A stretch of DNA of 64,000 bases from an uncultured Bacillota bacterium. GTDB taxonomy: Bacteria > Bacillota > Clostridia > Christensenellales > Pumilibacteraceae. The stretch lies in assembly GCA_949294845.1 (NCBI GenBank), contig CASFJH010000036.1, positions 18,140-82,139 of the forward strand. Reading direction: 5' to 3'. The stretch's first letter is position 1, and each line of letters begins with the position of its first letter. The position numbers and the translations under genes are program-made. Of this stretch, positions 8,050-17,957 are shown piece by piece. The notes under the pieces are model-generated. The model ran no database searches, was not told where the DNA came from, and saw only the letters and a program-made list of their open reading frames with translations.

Positions 8050-8622
8050 TTACTTGACGCGCTCCATATATGTGCCGGTACGCGTGTCGACGCGTATTTT
8101 TTCTCCGTTATTGATAAAGAGCGGAACCATTATATTATATCCGGTTTCCAGCTTGGCGGGTTTGTTGCCGGCCTTGGAGGTATCTCCCTGTATACCCGGT
8201 TCGGTCTCGACAATCTCGAGTTCGACAAAGTTAGGCGGCTCTACCGAAAAAGCTCTGCCCTTGTACATCTGAACGTTGACAGTCATCTCCTCTTTGACGA
8301 AGCGCATGGCGTCCTCGACTATCTCGTAATTGAGCGGAACCATCTCGTAGGTTTCGAGGTCCATAAAATAATAGAGATCGCCGTCGTTATAAGAGTACTG
8401 CATTTCTTTGCGCTCGATATGGGCGGTCGAATACTTGTCCGACGGGTTAAATGTCTGCTCGAGCACCTGTCCGGTCTCGAGATTTTTGAGCTTAGCTCTG
8501 ACAAAAGCCGCGCCTTTACCCGGTTTTACATGCTGAAAATCGACTATTACATATATCTTGCCGTCGATCTCGACCGTAACCCCTTTTCGGAAATCACCGG
8601 CCATTAAAGTTTCTGCTGCCAT
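8050..8622 (-). CDS. efp: Elongation factor P
   Basis: EF-P relieves ribosome stalling at polyproline stretches. The 190-residue protein has the three-domain EF-P layout. The loop residue that is modified in many bacteria is Lys36 in [10 protein letters not shown]. The signature [20 protein letters not shown] is in domain III. Compared with the common 185 residues, the N-terminus has a short extra MAAETLM. A strong AGGAGG lies 6 bases before the ATG. It follows an M24 peptidase gene, a pairing common in Firmicutes. Confidence 0.96.
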   Translation of the reverse strand: MAAETLMAGDFRKGVTVEIDGKIYVIVDFQHVKPGKGAAFVRAKLKNLETGQVLEQTFNPSDKYSTAHIERKEMQYSYNDGDLYYFMDLETYEMVPLNYEIVEDAMRFVKEEMTVNVQMYKGRAFSVEPPNFVELEIVETEPGIQGDTSKAGNKPAKLETGYNIMVPLFINNGEKIRVDTRTGTYMERVK

Positions 8623-8631
8623 AAAATCCTC

Positions 8632-9657
8632 CTAAAGATTTATATTTTTGGAAAAATCGGTAAGGTTGCGCACCCCGTCCGCTTTTACTACCGCCATATC
8701 CTCGATACGCACGCCGCCCACACCGTCTATATAGACGCCCGGCTCGACGGTAATTATCATGTTTTCGACAAGCGCTTCGTCCGAAAACTTTGAGAGTCTG
8801 GGAGCTTCGTGTATTTCCACGCCCACGCCATGCCCGAGAGAATGTCCGAACTGTCCGCCGTAACCGTGCGCCGTGATATATTCCCTTGCAAGCGAGTCGG
8901 CCTCGCGCCCCGTCATACCGGCTCTGATGTATTTAAGCGCGTACTGCTGAGCCTCCAGCACGATTGCGTGTACCTTGACAAGCTCCTCGCACGGCTCGGT
9001 AAGACAGAAAGTCCTGGTCATATCCGAACAGTATCCGTCAAGCACCGCTCCGGTATCGATCAGTATCACGTCGCCCTTTTCGAGCTTCTTCGACGACGGC
9101 TTATGATGCGGAACAGCCGAATTCGCTCCGAAAGCCACTATCGGATCGAAAGAAGGTTTCGCTCCGCCGCGCAGATATTCGTATGTGATGAGCGCGGCTA
9201 TCTCGCGTTCCGTGACGCCCGGTTTTATCTGCTGTATCACCTTCTTCAGGCAAACCTGATTGAAAATCTGCGATTTGGCTATACGCTCTATTTCATCGTC
9301 CGTCTTGACGGCGCGGCGCGCGGCAATGACGGAGCTCGCGGGACATAGGGAATAGCCTTTCAGCTCGGACTTGAGCCGCGTATAGTCGCCGTAAGAAAGT
9401 CTGTCGTCCTCAAAGCCGACAGCCTTGGCCTCTATCTTTGAAAGGCAGTTCCTTATCGTTTCGTACAGCGCCGGAGCCTCGATAATCTCGACGGTAAAGC
9501 CCGGGCAATCCTTTACATATCCGGCATATCTGAAATCGGTAATAAGAAAGCTCTCCCTCTCGCTCACTATAACGCAACCGAAAGAGGTCTCTTTGCGCGT
9601 AAAATAATTTCTGTTATTTTCGTCGAACAATACCAATACGTCTGCCGTTTTACTCAT
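8632..9657 (-). CDS. M24 family metallopeptidase (Xaa-Pro dipeptidase/aminopeptidase)
   Basis: This 341-residue protein has an N-terminal creatinase-like domain (about 1-125) and a C-terminal pita-bread peptidase. All five metal ligands are visible: Asp in LIDTGAVLDGYCSD (two), His in SLGHGVGVEIHE, Glu in ITVEPGVYI and Glu in GVRIEDMAVV. It probably removes N-terminal residues before proline or cleaves Xaa-Pro dipeptides in the cytoplasm. The start has an AGGGAG ribosome-binding sequence. It is cotranscribed with efp from the promoter at 9678-9706. Confidence 0.9.
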   Translation of the reverse strand: MSKTADVLVLFDENNRNYFTRKETSFGCVIVSERESFLITDFRYAGYVKDCPGFTVEIIEAPALYETIRNCLSKIEAKAVGFEDDRLSYGDYTRLKSELKGYSLCPASSVIAARRAVKTDDEIERIAKSQIFNQVCLKKVIQQIKPGVTEREIAALITYEYLRGGAKPSFDPIVAFGANSAVPHHKPSSKKLEKGDVILIDTGAVLDGYCSDMTRTFCLTEPCEELVKVHAIVLEAQQYALKYIRAGMTGREADSLAREYITAHGYGGQFGHSLGHGVGVEIHEAPRLSKFSDEALVENMIITVEPGVYIDGVGGVRIEDMAVVKADGVRNLTDFSKNINL

Positions 9658-9677
9658 AGATGCTCCCTGTCCGTATA

Positions 9678-9706
9678 ATTATACCACATTCCGTCAAAAA
9701 GGTTAA
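9678..9706 (-). promoter_or_regulatory. Extended -10 promoter for the M24 peptidase and efp
   Basis: Minus-strand TATAAT at 9678-9683 is preceded by TGG, giving an extended -10. The -35 at 17-base spacing is a poor TTAACC (9701-9706) that overlaps the stop region of the upstream endonuclease-IV-like gene. The predicted leader is about 15 bases and contains AGGGAG. Confidence 0.6.
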
Positions 9707-10560
9707 ACGATTTTATGCATATTTTTCATTAAAACGGCGTCGTCCGACATCGTGCCGTCAGACTCGCATATGACGAAAGGCTTAAGCCCGTACTCGTCTA
9801 TGACCTCGGCAAGAGGCAGATAATCGGGGCCGAAAACGTCGTCTGCAAACGTGAGATGATGCGATTCGCCGCCGGCGCCGTATGCTATCTTGGAAAAATG
9901 AATGTGCATATTGCGCGTTTTTTCCTCGCCAAGCTCGCGCATAGACGCGTCGATTATACGCTTGTAATCGTCCTTACCCCTTATGCCGCCCATAGTGTAA
10001 CAATTTATATGGCCGAAATCGAAGCACGGATAAAAAACGTCGCTCAGCTTGCAAAACCGCAGAACCTCCTCCACACGCCCCACCTGTCTTATCTTACCGA
10101 GAGTCTCTATGCATATCTTGCATCTTTCGGCTCCGTCAAGCCTTTCGGCAAGCAGACCGAAATTGCGCTCCGCCTCGGCGACGGCGTCCTCCCTCGACGC
10201 TTTTCCCTGTGCCGCCGGATGTACGACCACGCGTTCGCCGCCCATTCTCCTGACCGCGTCCAGCGACTGCAGCACATATCCTATCGATTTTTCGATCATA
10301 TCTCCGTCGGGATTGGAAAAGTTGGTGTAATACGGGGCATGGGCGCTGACTTCTATGCCGAACCTGTCCATTTCAACGCGTATTTTTTCAGCGGTCGGGT
10401 CGGACATGGATACTCCGCGGCCGAAGGAGTATTCAAAAGCGTTAAGCCCCAGTCCGGACAGAAAGGAGCCTTCCTCCCATGTGTGTTTGCGCCCCGAAGC
10501 GTAAAACGAATCGGAATTGCCCGACGGCCCTATGCGCAGTATGCCGTTATTGACGCTCAT
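9703..10560 (-). CDS. Endonuclease IV-like TIM-barrel protein (AP endonuclease family 2)
   Basis: The 285-residue protein resembles endonuclease IV (Nfo), which cuts DNA at abasic sites using three zinc ions. The metal-ligand pattern can be followed: His in AHAPYY, His in VVHPAA, Glu in ICIETLG, Asp and His in CFDFGHIN, His in NMHIHFS, Glu in VICESDG. At the DRHH position of Escherichia coli Nfo it has ESHH, a conservative Asp-to-Glu swap. The N-terminal GAHVS motif is absent. It may be a divergent Nfo or another xylose-isomerase-like enzyme. It overlaps ribF by 4 bases. Confidence 0.72.
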   Translation of the reverse strand: MSVNNGILRIGPSGNSDSFYASGRKHTWEEGSFLSGLGLNAFEYSFGRGVSMSDPTAEKIRVEMDRFGIEVSAHAPYYTNFSNPDGDMIEKSIGYVLQSLDAVRRMGGERVVVHPAAQGKASREDAVAEAERNFGLLAERLDGAERCKICIETLGKIRQVGRVEEVLRFCKLSDVFYPCFDFGHINCYTMGGIRGKDDYKRIIDASMRELGEEKTRNMHIHFSKIAYGAGGESHHLTFADDVFGPDYLPLAEVIDEYGLKPFVICESDGTMSDDAVLMKNMHKIV

Positions 10561-11444
10561 CTTAATATGTCCTGCCTGATCTGTTCGCCGAGAGCCTCGG
10601 GCGAATCGAATTTTTCTATGCCGCGCAGGTATTGCAGAAATCTGACGGTGGCGATTTTATCGTAAGCGTCGCCGCGGTAATCTTCCAAAAAGCTTTCCAC
10701 CGAAACGGACGAATCGTTAAATGTCGGCTTTACGCCGATATTTGTCGCCGATCTGTACTTCTTGCCGTCGATTTCCGTTTCGGTCTTGTATACGCCGTAT
10801 TTTATAATATGCTTTGCATGGGAAATGTAAAGATTGACGGTCGGATATCCGAATACGCGGCCTTCGCCTCTGCCCTTTACCACTTTCGCGCGGAACATAT
10901 ACGGATCGCCGAGCATGAGATTTGCGCGTTCGATATCGCCGGCATTAAGCAATTCTTTTATCCCCGTGCTGGACACCCGAACTCCGTCCAGCATTATCTC
11001 CGGCACTACTTCCAGTCTGATGCCCTTGGCGTCGCAATACTCCGCAAGATACGCGGTGTCGCCGTATCCCCCCGCGCCGAAAAGATAGTCGTAGCCGCAC
11101 ACGAATCCGCGAACGTCGAGCGCGCCGGTGAGCATATCGAGAAATTCGCGGCGGTCGGTGTCCTTAAACGTCTTGTCGAACGGACAGGAAAACAGGTAAT
11201 CTATACCCAGTCCCGACATGATATACGCCCTTTCCGGATATATGTATATCAGCTTGGACAGAGTATTGAACTGCTTGTAGGCGTTGTTTGAAAAAGTAAA
11301 TACGCACGAAGCGACTCCGTCCGCGGCGGCAAGCTCGCGCACGCGGTTTATGATCTTTCTGTGTCCGTAGTGAACGCTGTCGAAAAATCCCAGCGCCATA
11401 TATACCGGTCTGTCGGTTACTGTCTGAAAGTCGATTTCGTACAT
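10557..11444 (-). CDS. ribF: Bifunctional riboflavin kinase/FAD synthetase
   Basis: RibF makes FMN and then FAD. The N-terminal nucleotidyltransferase half has LGFFDSVHYGHRKI near 18-31 and SSTGIKELL near 150. The C-terminal flavokinase half has GRVFGYPTVNLYI and later YRSATNIGVKPTFN. The length of 295 fits the family. The gene follows truB by 6 bases and carries an AAAAGGT upstream of its ATG. The truB-ribF order is the common Firmicutes arrangement. Confidence 0.95.
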   Translation of the reverse strand: MYEIDFQTVTDRPVYMALGFFDSVHYGHRKIINRVRELAAADGVASCVFTFSNNAYKQFNTLSKLIYIYPERAYIMSGLGIDYLFSCPFDKTFKDTDRREFLDMLTGALDVRGFVCGYDYLFGAGGYGDTAYLAEYCDAKGIRLEVVPEIMLDGVRVSSTGIKELLNAGDIERANLMLGDPYMFRAKVVKGRGEGRVFGYPTVNLYISHAKHIIKYGVYKTETEIDGKKYRSATNIGVKPTFNDSSVSVESFLEDYRGDAYDKIATVRFLQYLRGIEKFDSPEALGEQIRQDILR

Positions 11445-11450
11445 ACCTTT

Positions 11451-12296
11451 TCACCTCAGTAATGTCTTGATGCGCGTTATTCCGCCTTCGGTCGACGCCA
11501 GTCCGAACAGCTCGCCGCGGCAGTACAGCACGCTAGTACCTTCGGGCGCTCCGACGTCGGTTCTGACGCCGTTGACCAGCTTTTTGAAAAAGCTTTCGTC
11601 GGCGTCGAATCGCGGCCGGTCGGCGAGCGCCGTCTCAGGCGGCACAAGCGCGGCTTCTCCCAGTCGTTCCAACTTCCCTACGGTAACCGCGTCCTCGACG
11701 GCGAACGCTCCGCACCTGACGCGCTTTATCGCCGTCATTACGGCGACCGTGCCAAGCGAATGAGCCGTATCTCTGCATATGCTGCGTATATAGGTACCTG
11801 CAGAGCAGTGTATCCGAACTCTGAGAGCAGGCGGCTCATAATTCAGCGCTTCGGCAGAATATACCGTTACTTTTTTAGGCGGAAGCGCGACGTCTATGCC
11901 TTTACGGGCGAGCGCATAGGCTCTCACGCCTCCCACGCTTTTGGCGCTGTACTGCGGCGGAATCTGATCGAAATCGCCCCGTATACGCGAAAGAGCTTTT
12001 ACGACGGCCTCACCGTCGGGGACGGCTCCTCCCGAAACCGTTACGGCGCCTTCGCCGTCAAGCGTATCGGTCTCGTACCCGAATGTGAACTCCGCCTCGT
12101 AAACCTTGTCTTTGGAGAGGAAAAAATCGAACAGTCTCGTGCATTTGCCCACTCCGATCAGCAGCACGCCCTCGCCCTGTGGGTCCAGAGTGCCGAAATG
12201 TCCTACGGCGCGAGTGCCGAGGATCCGCCTTACGGCATTTACGCAGTCGTGGCTGGTCACGCCTTTTGCCTTATACAGATTGATAATCCCGTTCAT
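11451..12296 (-). CDS. truB: tRNA pseudouridine(55) synthase
   Basis: TruB makes pseudouridine 55 in the T loop of tRNAs. The 281-residue protein starts MNGIINLYKAKGVTSHDCVN. The catalytic aspartate is Asp38 in GHFGTLDPQGEGVL. The YSAKSVGGVRAYALARKG and CSAGTYIRSICRDTA motifs follow. The C-terminus has a PUA-like segment with VLYCRGELFGLA. It lies between nrnA and ribF in the rimP-infB operon. Confidence 0.96.
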   Translation of the reverse strand: MNGIINLYKAKGVTSHDCVNAVRRILGTRAVGHFGTLDPQGEGVLLIGVGKCTRLFDFFLSKDKVYEAEFTFGYETDTLDGEGAVTVSGGAVPDGEAVVKALSRIRGDFDQIPPQYSAKSVGGVRAYALARKGIDVALPPKKVTVYSAEALNYEPPALRVRIHCSAGTYIRSICRDTAHSLGTVAVMTAIKRVRCGAFAVEDAVTVGKLERLGEAALVPPETALADRPRFDADESFFKKLVNGVRTDVGAPEGTSVLYCRGELFGLASTEGGITRIKTLLR

Positions 12297-12299
12297 TCC

Positions 12300-13232
12300 C
12301 TAGATGCGCACCGATCGCAGCAGTTTTTCGATAACGTCCTCGTAATAGCCGCTCAGCATACAGCCTGCCGCGACCGTATGGCCGCCGCCGCCGAACATGG
12401 CCGCAGCTCTCGAAACGTCGTAGCCTTTGGATCTGAAGCTGACTTTGTACTGCGGACGGGTCTGTTCGGTAACGCATATCGCTATACGGGTATCGGCCAT
12501 ATCCATAGCCAGATCGATAAGCCCTTCGGTGTCGTCGACGGTGCAGCCCGTTTCGGAAAGATCCTGCTGCGTTATCGTTACGACGCAGATACCGTCGTCG
12601 TAAAATCGCATCGACTGTATTGCGCGCCCCATAAGCGCCGTCTTCTCGCGCGTCTTGCTGCGGTACAGACTGTTGGTTATCTTATTCGGATCCACGCCGT
12701 ATCTTTCGACCAGTTCCGCAGCGGTGTAGAGCACTTCGGCGGTCGTGTTGGAATGCATGAAATTACCGGTGTCTGTCGACAGTCCGGCGTAAAGGCATAC
12801 CGCGGCCTGCGCCGACATCATTCCGCTGTCGCGGACGAGCTTGTACAGAATCTGGCAGGTGCTTGACGCATCCACGCGCACCACGTTTACTTTGGCGAAG
12901 CCGTTGTTTGTCTTATGATGGTCGATATTGACCGAAGAGGCGCAGCTCCTGATATATCCGGAATACCGCCCCATTCTCGTGACGTCGCCGCAGTCGACGG
13001 CTATGCAGAGGCCGTATCTGCTTTTACGGGAAGCGTTAACGCATTCGCTGTGCGGCAGAAACCGGTACGCGGCAGGCATTTCGCCGTCCACAAGGACGTC
13101 GCACGGCACGTCCAGCCTCAACGCGATATCCTTTAATGCGAGCGCCGCACCCAGAGCGTCGCAATCCGGTCTGATATGGCATACGACCACGGCGCTGCCG
13201 GCAGAGCTTAAAATCTTTATCAGATCAATCAT
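12300..13232 (-). CDS. nrnA: DHH phosphoesterase NrnA (nanoRNase/pAp phosphatase)
   Basis: NrnA degrades very short RNAs and pAp. The 310-residue protein has DHH-family motifs in order: CHIRPDCDALGAAL near 18-31, CIAVDCGD near 76-83, NIDHHKTNN near 102-110 with the catalytic D104-H105-H106, and DASSTCQIL. The DHHA1 domain ends with GGGGHTVAAGC near 285. Its location between rbfA and truB is usual in Firmicutes. The start overlaps rbfA by 8 bases. Confidence 0.93.
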   Translation of the reverse strand: MIDLIKILSSAGSAVVVCHIRPDCDALGAALALKDIALRLDVPCDVLVDGEMPAAYRFLPHSECVNASRKSRYGLCIAVDCGDVTRMGRYSGYIRSCASSVNIDHHKTNNGFAKVNVVRVDASSTCQILYKLVRDSGMMSAQAAVCLYAGLSTDTGNFMHSNTTAEVLYTAAELVERYGVDPNKITNSLYRSKTREKTALMGRAIQSMRFYDDGICVVTITQQDLSETGCTVDDTEGLIDLAMDMADTRIAICVTEQTRPQYKVSFRSKGYDVSRAAAMFGGGGHTVAAGCMLSGYYEDVIEKLLRSVRI

Positions 13233-13572
13233 TTTTCAGCCCTTCGAGTATGGCGTTGATCTTCTCGCTGTACGCCTGAGAGGTATCGCGTATAAACGTC
13301 AGCTGAGGAACTACCCTGAGCTCCTTGAAATCGACGCTCAGCTCATGCCTTATAAATCCCGCGCAGCTCGTAAGCGCGTTGAAGGTGATCTCGCATCTGT
13401 GCTCGTCGCCGTATATGCTGACATATACTTTAGCCGTTTTGAGATCCTTTGCCGTATCAACGCGCAAAACGCTGACCATTTCGGTTATATGCGGATTCTT
13501 TACGCGGTTGGCAATGATATCGGCAATACTTTTCTGTATTTCGCTATTTATTCTGTCAAGTCTGTGGTTCAT
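13225..13572 (-). CDS. rbfA: Ribosome-binding factor A
   Basis: RbfA helps mature the 30S subunit and binds near helix 1 of 16S rRNA. The 115-residue protein has INSEIQKSIADIIANRVKNP near the N-terminus. It continues with the KH-like core (VSVLRVDTAKDLKTAKVYVS) and ends with RVVPQLTFIRDTSQ. It is separated from infB by 71 bases in which I see no terminator, so it is probably part of the same transcript. Confidence 0.94.
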   Translation of the reverse strand: MNHRLDRINSEIQKSIADIIANRVKNPHITEMVSVLRVDTAKDLKTAKVYVSIYGDEHRCEITFNALTSCAGFIRHELSVDFKELRVVPQLTFIRDTSQAYSEKINAILEGLKND

Positions 13573-13643
13573 AATAAAGTATCTCCCGATCGATGAATTT
13601 ACAAGCCGAAACCCCGGTGTGACGTCCGTAACCTATCCGACTC

Positions 13644-16211
13644 TTACTTTATTTCCTCTAAAACATAACATTCGATCTCGTCGTTCTCGCAAAGATCGGA
13701 GAAATCTCCGAGATTTATACCGCATTCGAAGCCGGCGGCAATTTCCTTGACGTCGTCCTTGAAATGTTTGACCGAAACTATGGTTCCCTCGGCTATCTTG
13801 TCGCTGCCGCGGAACAGGCGGTACTTGGCGCCTCTTATTATCTTGCCGTTCGTCACATAGCTGCCCGCAATGGCGCCCGCCTTGGACGTACGGAACACGC
13901 TGCGTATCTGCGCGCGGCCGACGATCTTCTCTTCGTACCGCGGCTCGAGCAGCCCCTTCATGGCCTTCTCGATGTCCTCGATAGCCTCGTAAATTATGCG
14001 GTACAGGCGCACGGTAATTCCGCTCGACTCGGCAAGCGCCTTGCTCTCGGCGTCGGGGCGCACGTTGAAGCCCACGACCATTGCGTGCGAAACTTCGGCT
14101 ATCATCATATCCGAACGGTTTATCGCGCCCACTCCGGCATGGATAACGGTAACTTTAACCTCGTCGTTCGAAAGGTTGACAAGAGAATTCCTCAGCGCCT
14201 CGACCGAACCCTGAACGTCGGCTTTGAGCACAACGTTGAACTCTTTTATCTTGGATTCGCGTATCTTATTGAATACGTCGTCGATAGTGACCTTCTGTCC
14301 CTCGTCGATCTTTTCGGTCTGTATCTTTGCCTGACGTTCGGCTATTACCTGACGTCCGGTCTTTTCGTCCTCAACGGCAAACACTGCGTCGCCCGCCGAC
14401 GGAACCTCGTCGAATCCCAGCACCGACACTGGCGTGGAAGGGCCTGCTTCCTTTATATTTCTGCCCTTGTCGTCCACCATAGCGCGCACGCGGCCGCCCG
14501 AAACGCCGGACACCACGAAATCGCCCACTCTGAGCGTGCCGTTCTGCACTATGATATTCGCAACGGGGCCTTTGCCCTTGTCCAGCTTGGCCTCTATTAT
14601 GGTTCCCTTGGCCTTGCGGTTGGGATTGGCCTTATATCCGTTGTATTCGGCAAGGAACAGTATGGTTTCAAGCAGTTTATCCACGCCTTCGCCCGTCTTT
14701 GCGGATACCGGCACCATCATGGTGTCGCCGCCCCATTCGTCGGGAACAAGCCCGTACTCGGTCAGCGACTGCTTGATTTTCTCGGGGTTGGCGCCCGGTT
14801 TGTCTATCTTGTTTATTGCAACGATGACGGGAACGTGCGCGGCCTTGGCGTGGTTTATCGCCTCTATGGTCTGCGGCTTGACTCCGTCGTCGACGGCGAC
14901 GATAAGCACTGCTATATCGGTGACCTGCGCTCCTCTCGCGCGCATCTGCGTGAACGCTTCGTGTCCGGGAGTGTCGAGGAACGTGATTTTTTCGCCCTTT
15001 ACGGTTACGGAATAAGCGCCTATATGCTGGGTTATTCCGCCCGCCTCGCCTCCGGCTACGTTGGTGCTGCGTATAAAGTCGAGCAGCGAGGTTTTGCCGT
15101 GGTCGACGTGTCCCATGACGGTGATAACGGGAGGACGTTTGACGAGATCCTTTTCGTCGTCCGCCTCGTCGTATTCGGCCTCGAGCCGCTCTTCCATCGA
15201 CTTGTCGAGCTTAAGCTCCAGCTTTACACCCAGCTCGTTTGCGACCAGTTCCATGGTGGGGAAATCCACTACGCTGTTTATATTGGTCACGATACCGAGT
15301 ATCATAAGCTGTTTTATGATTTCCTGAGCGGTCTTGCCTATCTTCTCGCTGAGTATTTTGACCGTGAGGTTTTCAGTCGTGATGACCGCTTTCTCTATTT
15401 TAACCGGAGTAAACACTACCGGCTCCTTGGCGCGCTTGTTCTTAAGCTTACGGGTTCCCATGCGCTCTTCGTCAAGATCCTGCGGAATAAATCCTTTGCG
15501 AATGAGCGTGCGCTTGTTCATAGTCTTTTTGTCTTCAGACTTTGTATGCTCCTTGCGCTTGCCGTCAAACCCTTTGCGGTCTTTGGAAGGCGCGGGCAAA
15601 TCGATCTTAGGCAGAGGTCTCGCCGCAGAAGCTGCCGGACGGGGTCCCAGCGGCTTGGCGGTCTTTCCCGGAACGCGCGCCGGCCCTTTCGCGTCGTGCA
15701 AAGGCCGCGAAACTACAGGAGGCGGCGTAATGCGTCCCTTTATATAACTGGGCATCGCGTTATGATCGGTCGAAACAAACGACCTTGTACGCGTAACCAC
15801 GTCGCTTTTCGTGACCGTCGTTTTAGCTTTCTTTTCGGCGTCGGACGACGCGGGTCTCTGAACTTTCGGTTCAGCGGCAACGACAGACTCCGCCGCCTTT
15901 TCGGGCGCGGCGACAGGTTCAGCCGACTTTTCGGACGGCGCAGCCTTTTCGGCTTCTTTTACCGGTTCGTCTGCGGCGGACGGCGCAGCCTTTTCGGCTT
16001 TCGCCTCCGCTCTGGCGCGAGCCTCCTCTTCCGCCTTCAGTTTTTCCTGTCTTCTGCGTTCGCGCTCTCGGACCCGTCCCAAAAGAGACTCCACTTCGGC
16101 CTTAAGCTTCCGTATATTTCCGGACAAAACGGAAATCTTGCCGCCCGCCGCATTTTCTGCGTTGAGCTGCTTGATTTTGTTTTCTTTTTCGCCAGATTCG
16201 TTCATTGACAA
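13644..16211 (-). CDS. infB: Translation initiation factor IF-2
   Basis: IF-2 is the GTPase that places fMet-tRNA on the 30S subunit and promotes subunit joining. The 855-residue protein has an Ala/Glu/Lys-rich N-terminal linker to about residue 270 and then an IF2_N domain. The G domain has [14 protein letters not shown] at 367-380, the DTPGHEAF switch II, and [12 protein letters not shown]. Beta-barrel domains and the C2 domain follow. The first start is a TTG at 16211, 10 bases after a GGAGG. An ATG at 16205 is also possible. Confidence 0.97.
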   Translation of the reverse strand: MSMNESGEKENKIKQLNAENAAGGKISVLSGNIRKLKAEVESLLGRVRERERRRQEKLKAEEEARARAEAKAEKAAPSAADEPVKEAEKAAPSEKSAEPVAAPEKAAESVVAAEPKVQRPASSDAEKKAKTTVTKSDVVTRTRSFVSTDHNAMPSYIKGRITPPPVVSRPLHDAKGPARVPGKTAKPLGPRPAASAARPLPKIDLPAPSKDRKGFDGKRKEHTKSEDKKTMNKRTLIRKGFIPQDLDEERMGTRKLKNKRAKEPVVFTPVKIEKAVITTENLTVKILSEKIGKTAQEIIKQLMILGIVTNINSVVDFPTMELVANELGVKLELKLDKSMEERLEAEYDEADDEKDLVKRPPVITVMGHVDHGKTSLLDFIRSTNVAGGEAGGITQHIGAYSVTVKGEKITFLDTPGHEAFTQMRARGAQVTDIAVLIVAVDDGVKPQTIEAINHAKAAHVPVIVAINKIDKPGANPEKIKQSLTEYGLVPDEWGGDTMMVPVSAKTGEGVDKLLETILFLAEYNGYKANPNRKAKGTIIEAKLDKGKGPVANIIVQNGTLRVGDFVVSGVSGGRVRAMVDDKGRNIKEAGPSTPVSVLGFDEVPSAGDAVFAVEDEKTGRQVIAERQAKIQTEKIDEGQKVTIDDVFNKIRESKIKEFNVVLKADVQGSVEALRNSLVNLSNDEVKVTVIHAGVGAINRSDMMIAEVSHAMVVGFNVRPDAESKALAESSGITVRLYRIIYEAIEDIEKAMKGLLEPRYEEKIVGRAQIRSVFRTSKAGAIAGSYVTNGKIIRGAKYRLFRGSDKIAEGTIVSVKHFKDDVKEIAAGFECGINLGDFSDLCENDEIECYVLEEIK

Positions 16212-16213
16212 AA

Positions 16214-16537
16214 CTATTTTACCTCCGCAGGTTCTATCACAAATTTTTCGTTAAGATTGCCGAGTATCGCTTCGGCCATCTGTCTGTCCGCGACGCCTAT
16301 CGCCTTGCAGTTGACTCTGTGCGTGATTTCCGAGAGATCGTCCGCGCACCGTATTACGGCGGCGCCCTTGGCGGCTGCGGCAGCTTTCAGCTTGAACGCC
16401 GATCCCTCTGCAAGGTCCGCCGCGTACAGCACCGCGTATACTTTTGATCCGGAGCGGCAGATCATATCCACGCCGTAAACCGCTTTGCCCGCCCTCATGG
16501 CAAATCCCAGCATCGACGCGATTTTGTCGGGCGTCAT
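16214..16537 (-). CDS. ylxQ: L7Ae/L30e/Gadd45-family RNA-binding protein YlxQ
   Basis: A 107-residue L7Ae-type protein between ylxR and infB, the usual YlxQ place. It starts MTPDKIASMLGFAMRAGKAV and contains GVDMICRSGSKVYAVLYAAD. The fold binds kink-turn RNA in characterised relatives. The cellular role of YlxQ remains vague. The start overlaps the ylxR stop by 4 bases. Confidence 0.9.
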   Translation of the reverse strand: MTPDKIASMLGFAMRAGKAVYGVDMICRSGSKVYAVLYAADLAEGSAFKLKAAAAAKGAAVIRCADDLSEITHRVNCKAIGVADRQMAEAILGNLNEKFVIEPAEVK

Positions 16538-16800
16538 GATTGTCTGTCAAACTCCTCTTTCAGTTTATCGTAAACTTCGGCCGGAATTTCGCATTTGAAA
16601 GCGCGGTTGAGCTGTTTGGCTTTCAAGCACTTGTCAAGACATTCTTTCTTCCTGCACAAATACGCGCCGCGTCCGTTCTTCTTGCCGGTGAAATCCAGCG
16701 TGAACGTGCCGTCGGTCAGGCGCACGACGCGGATAAGCTCCTTTTTGGGGAACATACCTCGGCAGCCGATACACATTCTTTCGGGAGTTTTCTTCTCCAT
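16534..16800 (-). CDS. ylxR: YlxR/RnpM family RNA-binding protein (DUF448)
   Basis: An 88-residue protein with the DUF448 signature: PERMCIGCRGMFPKKELIRV, then TLDFTGKKNGRGAYLCRKKE followed by CLDKCLKAKQLNRAFK. Members bind RNA, and the Bacillus homologue (RnpM) has been reported to modulate RNase P. The gene lies 5 bases after nusA and overlaps ylxQ. The nusA-ylxR-ylxQ-infB order is the standard one. Confidence 0.93.
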   Translation of the reverse strand: MEKKTPERMCIGCRGMFPKKELIRVVRLTDGTFTLDFTGKKNGRGAYLCRKKECLDKCLKAKQLNRAFKCEIPAEVYDKLKEEFDRQS

Positions 16801-16805
16801 GTCGG

Positions 16806-17933
16806 CTACTCCAGATCGCCGAGATCCTCGTCGAACAGGCTGTCGTCGGCAGCTGCCGGAACAGGTTCTTCTTCAACAGCCTCCTCAACGTCCGACTTGA
16901 CGAGCGATGAATACGGTTTAACGTCTATTTTCCAGCCGGTCAGCCGCGCCGCCAAGCGTGCGTTCTGCCCTTCGCGCCCTATCGCCAGAGACAGCATATC
17001 GTCCGTAACGACCACTTTGGCGGTCTTTTCGGCGTCGTTCACCTGCACCATAATGACCTTTGCCGGACTGAGCGCGCGCGCGATGAATTCCAGCGTGTCC
17101 GCGCACCAGGGGATTATGTCTATCTTCTCTCCGCCGAGCTCGGATACTATCGCGTTGACGCGCATACCGCGGTTGCCTACGCACGCGCCAACGGGATCGA
17201 TATTCGACTCCTCGGTATATACAGCCATCTTCGTGCGGTAACCCGGTTCGCGCACGATCTCCTTTATAACGACCAGTCCGCTCGCAATCTCGGGAACCTC
17301 TATCTCAAACAGACGTTTGACGAACCCCGGAACGGTACGCGACACCATTATCTGCGGACCGCGCACTCCGTCCTTTATCTTCTTGACATAGACCTTAACC
17401 TTGTCGCCCACGTTGAATCTGTCCGAAGGCATCTGATCCTGCGGCAGCATGACCGCCTCCAGCTTGTTGATCTCGACATATACGTTCTTGCCCTCGAGGC
17501 GGCGCACAACGCCGGTGACGAGCTCGTCCTCCTTCTGGGACAGCTCGCTGTAGGCTATCTCGCCCTCCACCTCGCGCAGCTTCTGCATGATTACCTGCTT
17601 CGCTGTCTGCGCGGCGATGCGTCCGAACTCCTTGGACGATATCTCTTCGGCAACGATGTCGCCTACTTTATACTTCTTATCTATATATCTGGCGTCCTCA
17701 AGGCTTATCTCGGTGTCCTTGTCCTCGACCTGCTCGACAACTTTCTGATAGGCGATGACCTTTATGAGGTTGCGGTCGGGGTTGAGCTTGACTTCCACGG
17801 CCTTGGCGGTGCCGGTATGCTTTTTATACGCGATCGCGAGCGCGGTCTGAAGCGCGTCTATAAAAATTTCTTTCTTGATGCGTTTTTCTTTTTCCAGTTC
17901 GTCCAGCGCCTGAAAAAAATCCTTGTTGATCAT
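16806..17933 (-). CDS. nusA: Transcription termination/antitermination factor NusA
   Basis: NusA binds RNA polymerase and nascent RNA and modulates pausing and termination. The 375-residue protein has the N-terminal polymerase-binding domain (MINKDFFQALDELEKEKRIK start) to about 125. An S1 domain and two KH domains follow, with VGACVGNRGMRVNAIVSELG and AIGREGQNARLAARLTGWKI. The end is an acidic tail (VEEEPVPAAADDSLFDEDLG). It lacks the C-terminal AR repeats of enterobacteria, as is normal for Firmicutes. Confidence 0.97.
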   Translation of the reverse strand: MINKDFFQALDELEKEKRIKKEIFIDALQTALAIAYKKHTGTAKAVEVKLNPDRNLIKVIAYQKVVEQVEDKDTEISLEDARYIDKKYKVGDIVAEEISSKEFGRIAAQTAKQVIMQKLREVEGEIAYSELSQKEDELVTGVVRRLEGKNVYVEINKLEAVMLPQDQMPSDRFNVGDKVKVYVKKIKDGVRGPQIMVSRTVPGFVKRLFEIEVPEIASGLVVIKEIVREPGYRTKMAVYTEESNIDPVGACVGNRGMRVNAIVSELGGEKIDIIPWCADTLEFIARALSPAKVIMVQVNDAEKTAKVVVTDDMLSLAIGREGQNARLAARLTGWKIDVKPYSSLVKSDVEEAVEEEPVPAAADDSLFDEDLGDLE

Positions 17934-17957
17934 GATTTCCTTTTTTCCTCCTGAAAC

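Noticed and set aside
13764..16208. An 814-codon open frame antisense to infB
   Set aside because: It mirrors IF-2, whose motifs are certain. The antisense product has the Arg/His/Tyr-rich composition typical of a shadow frame.
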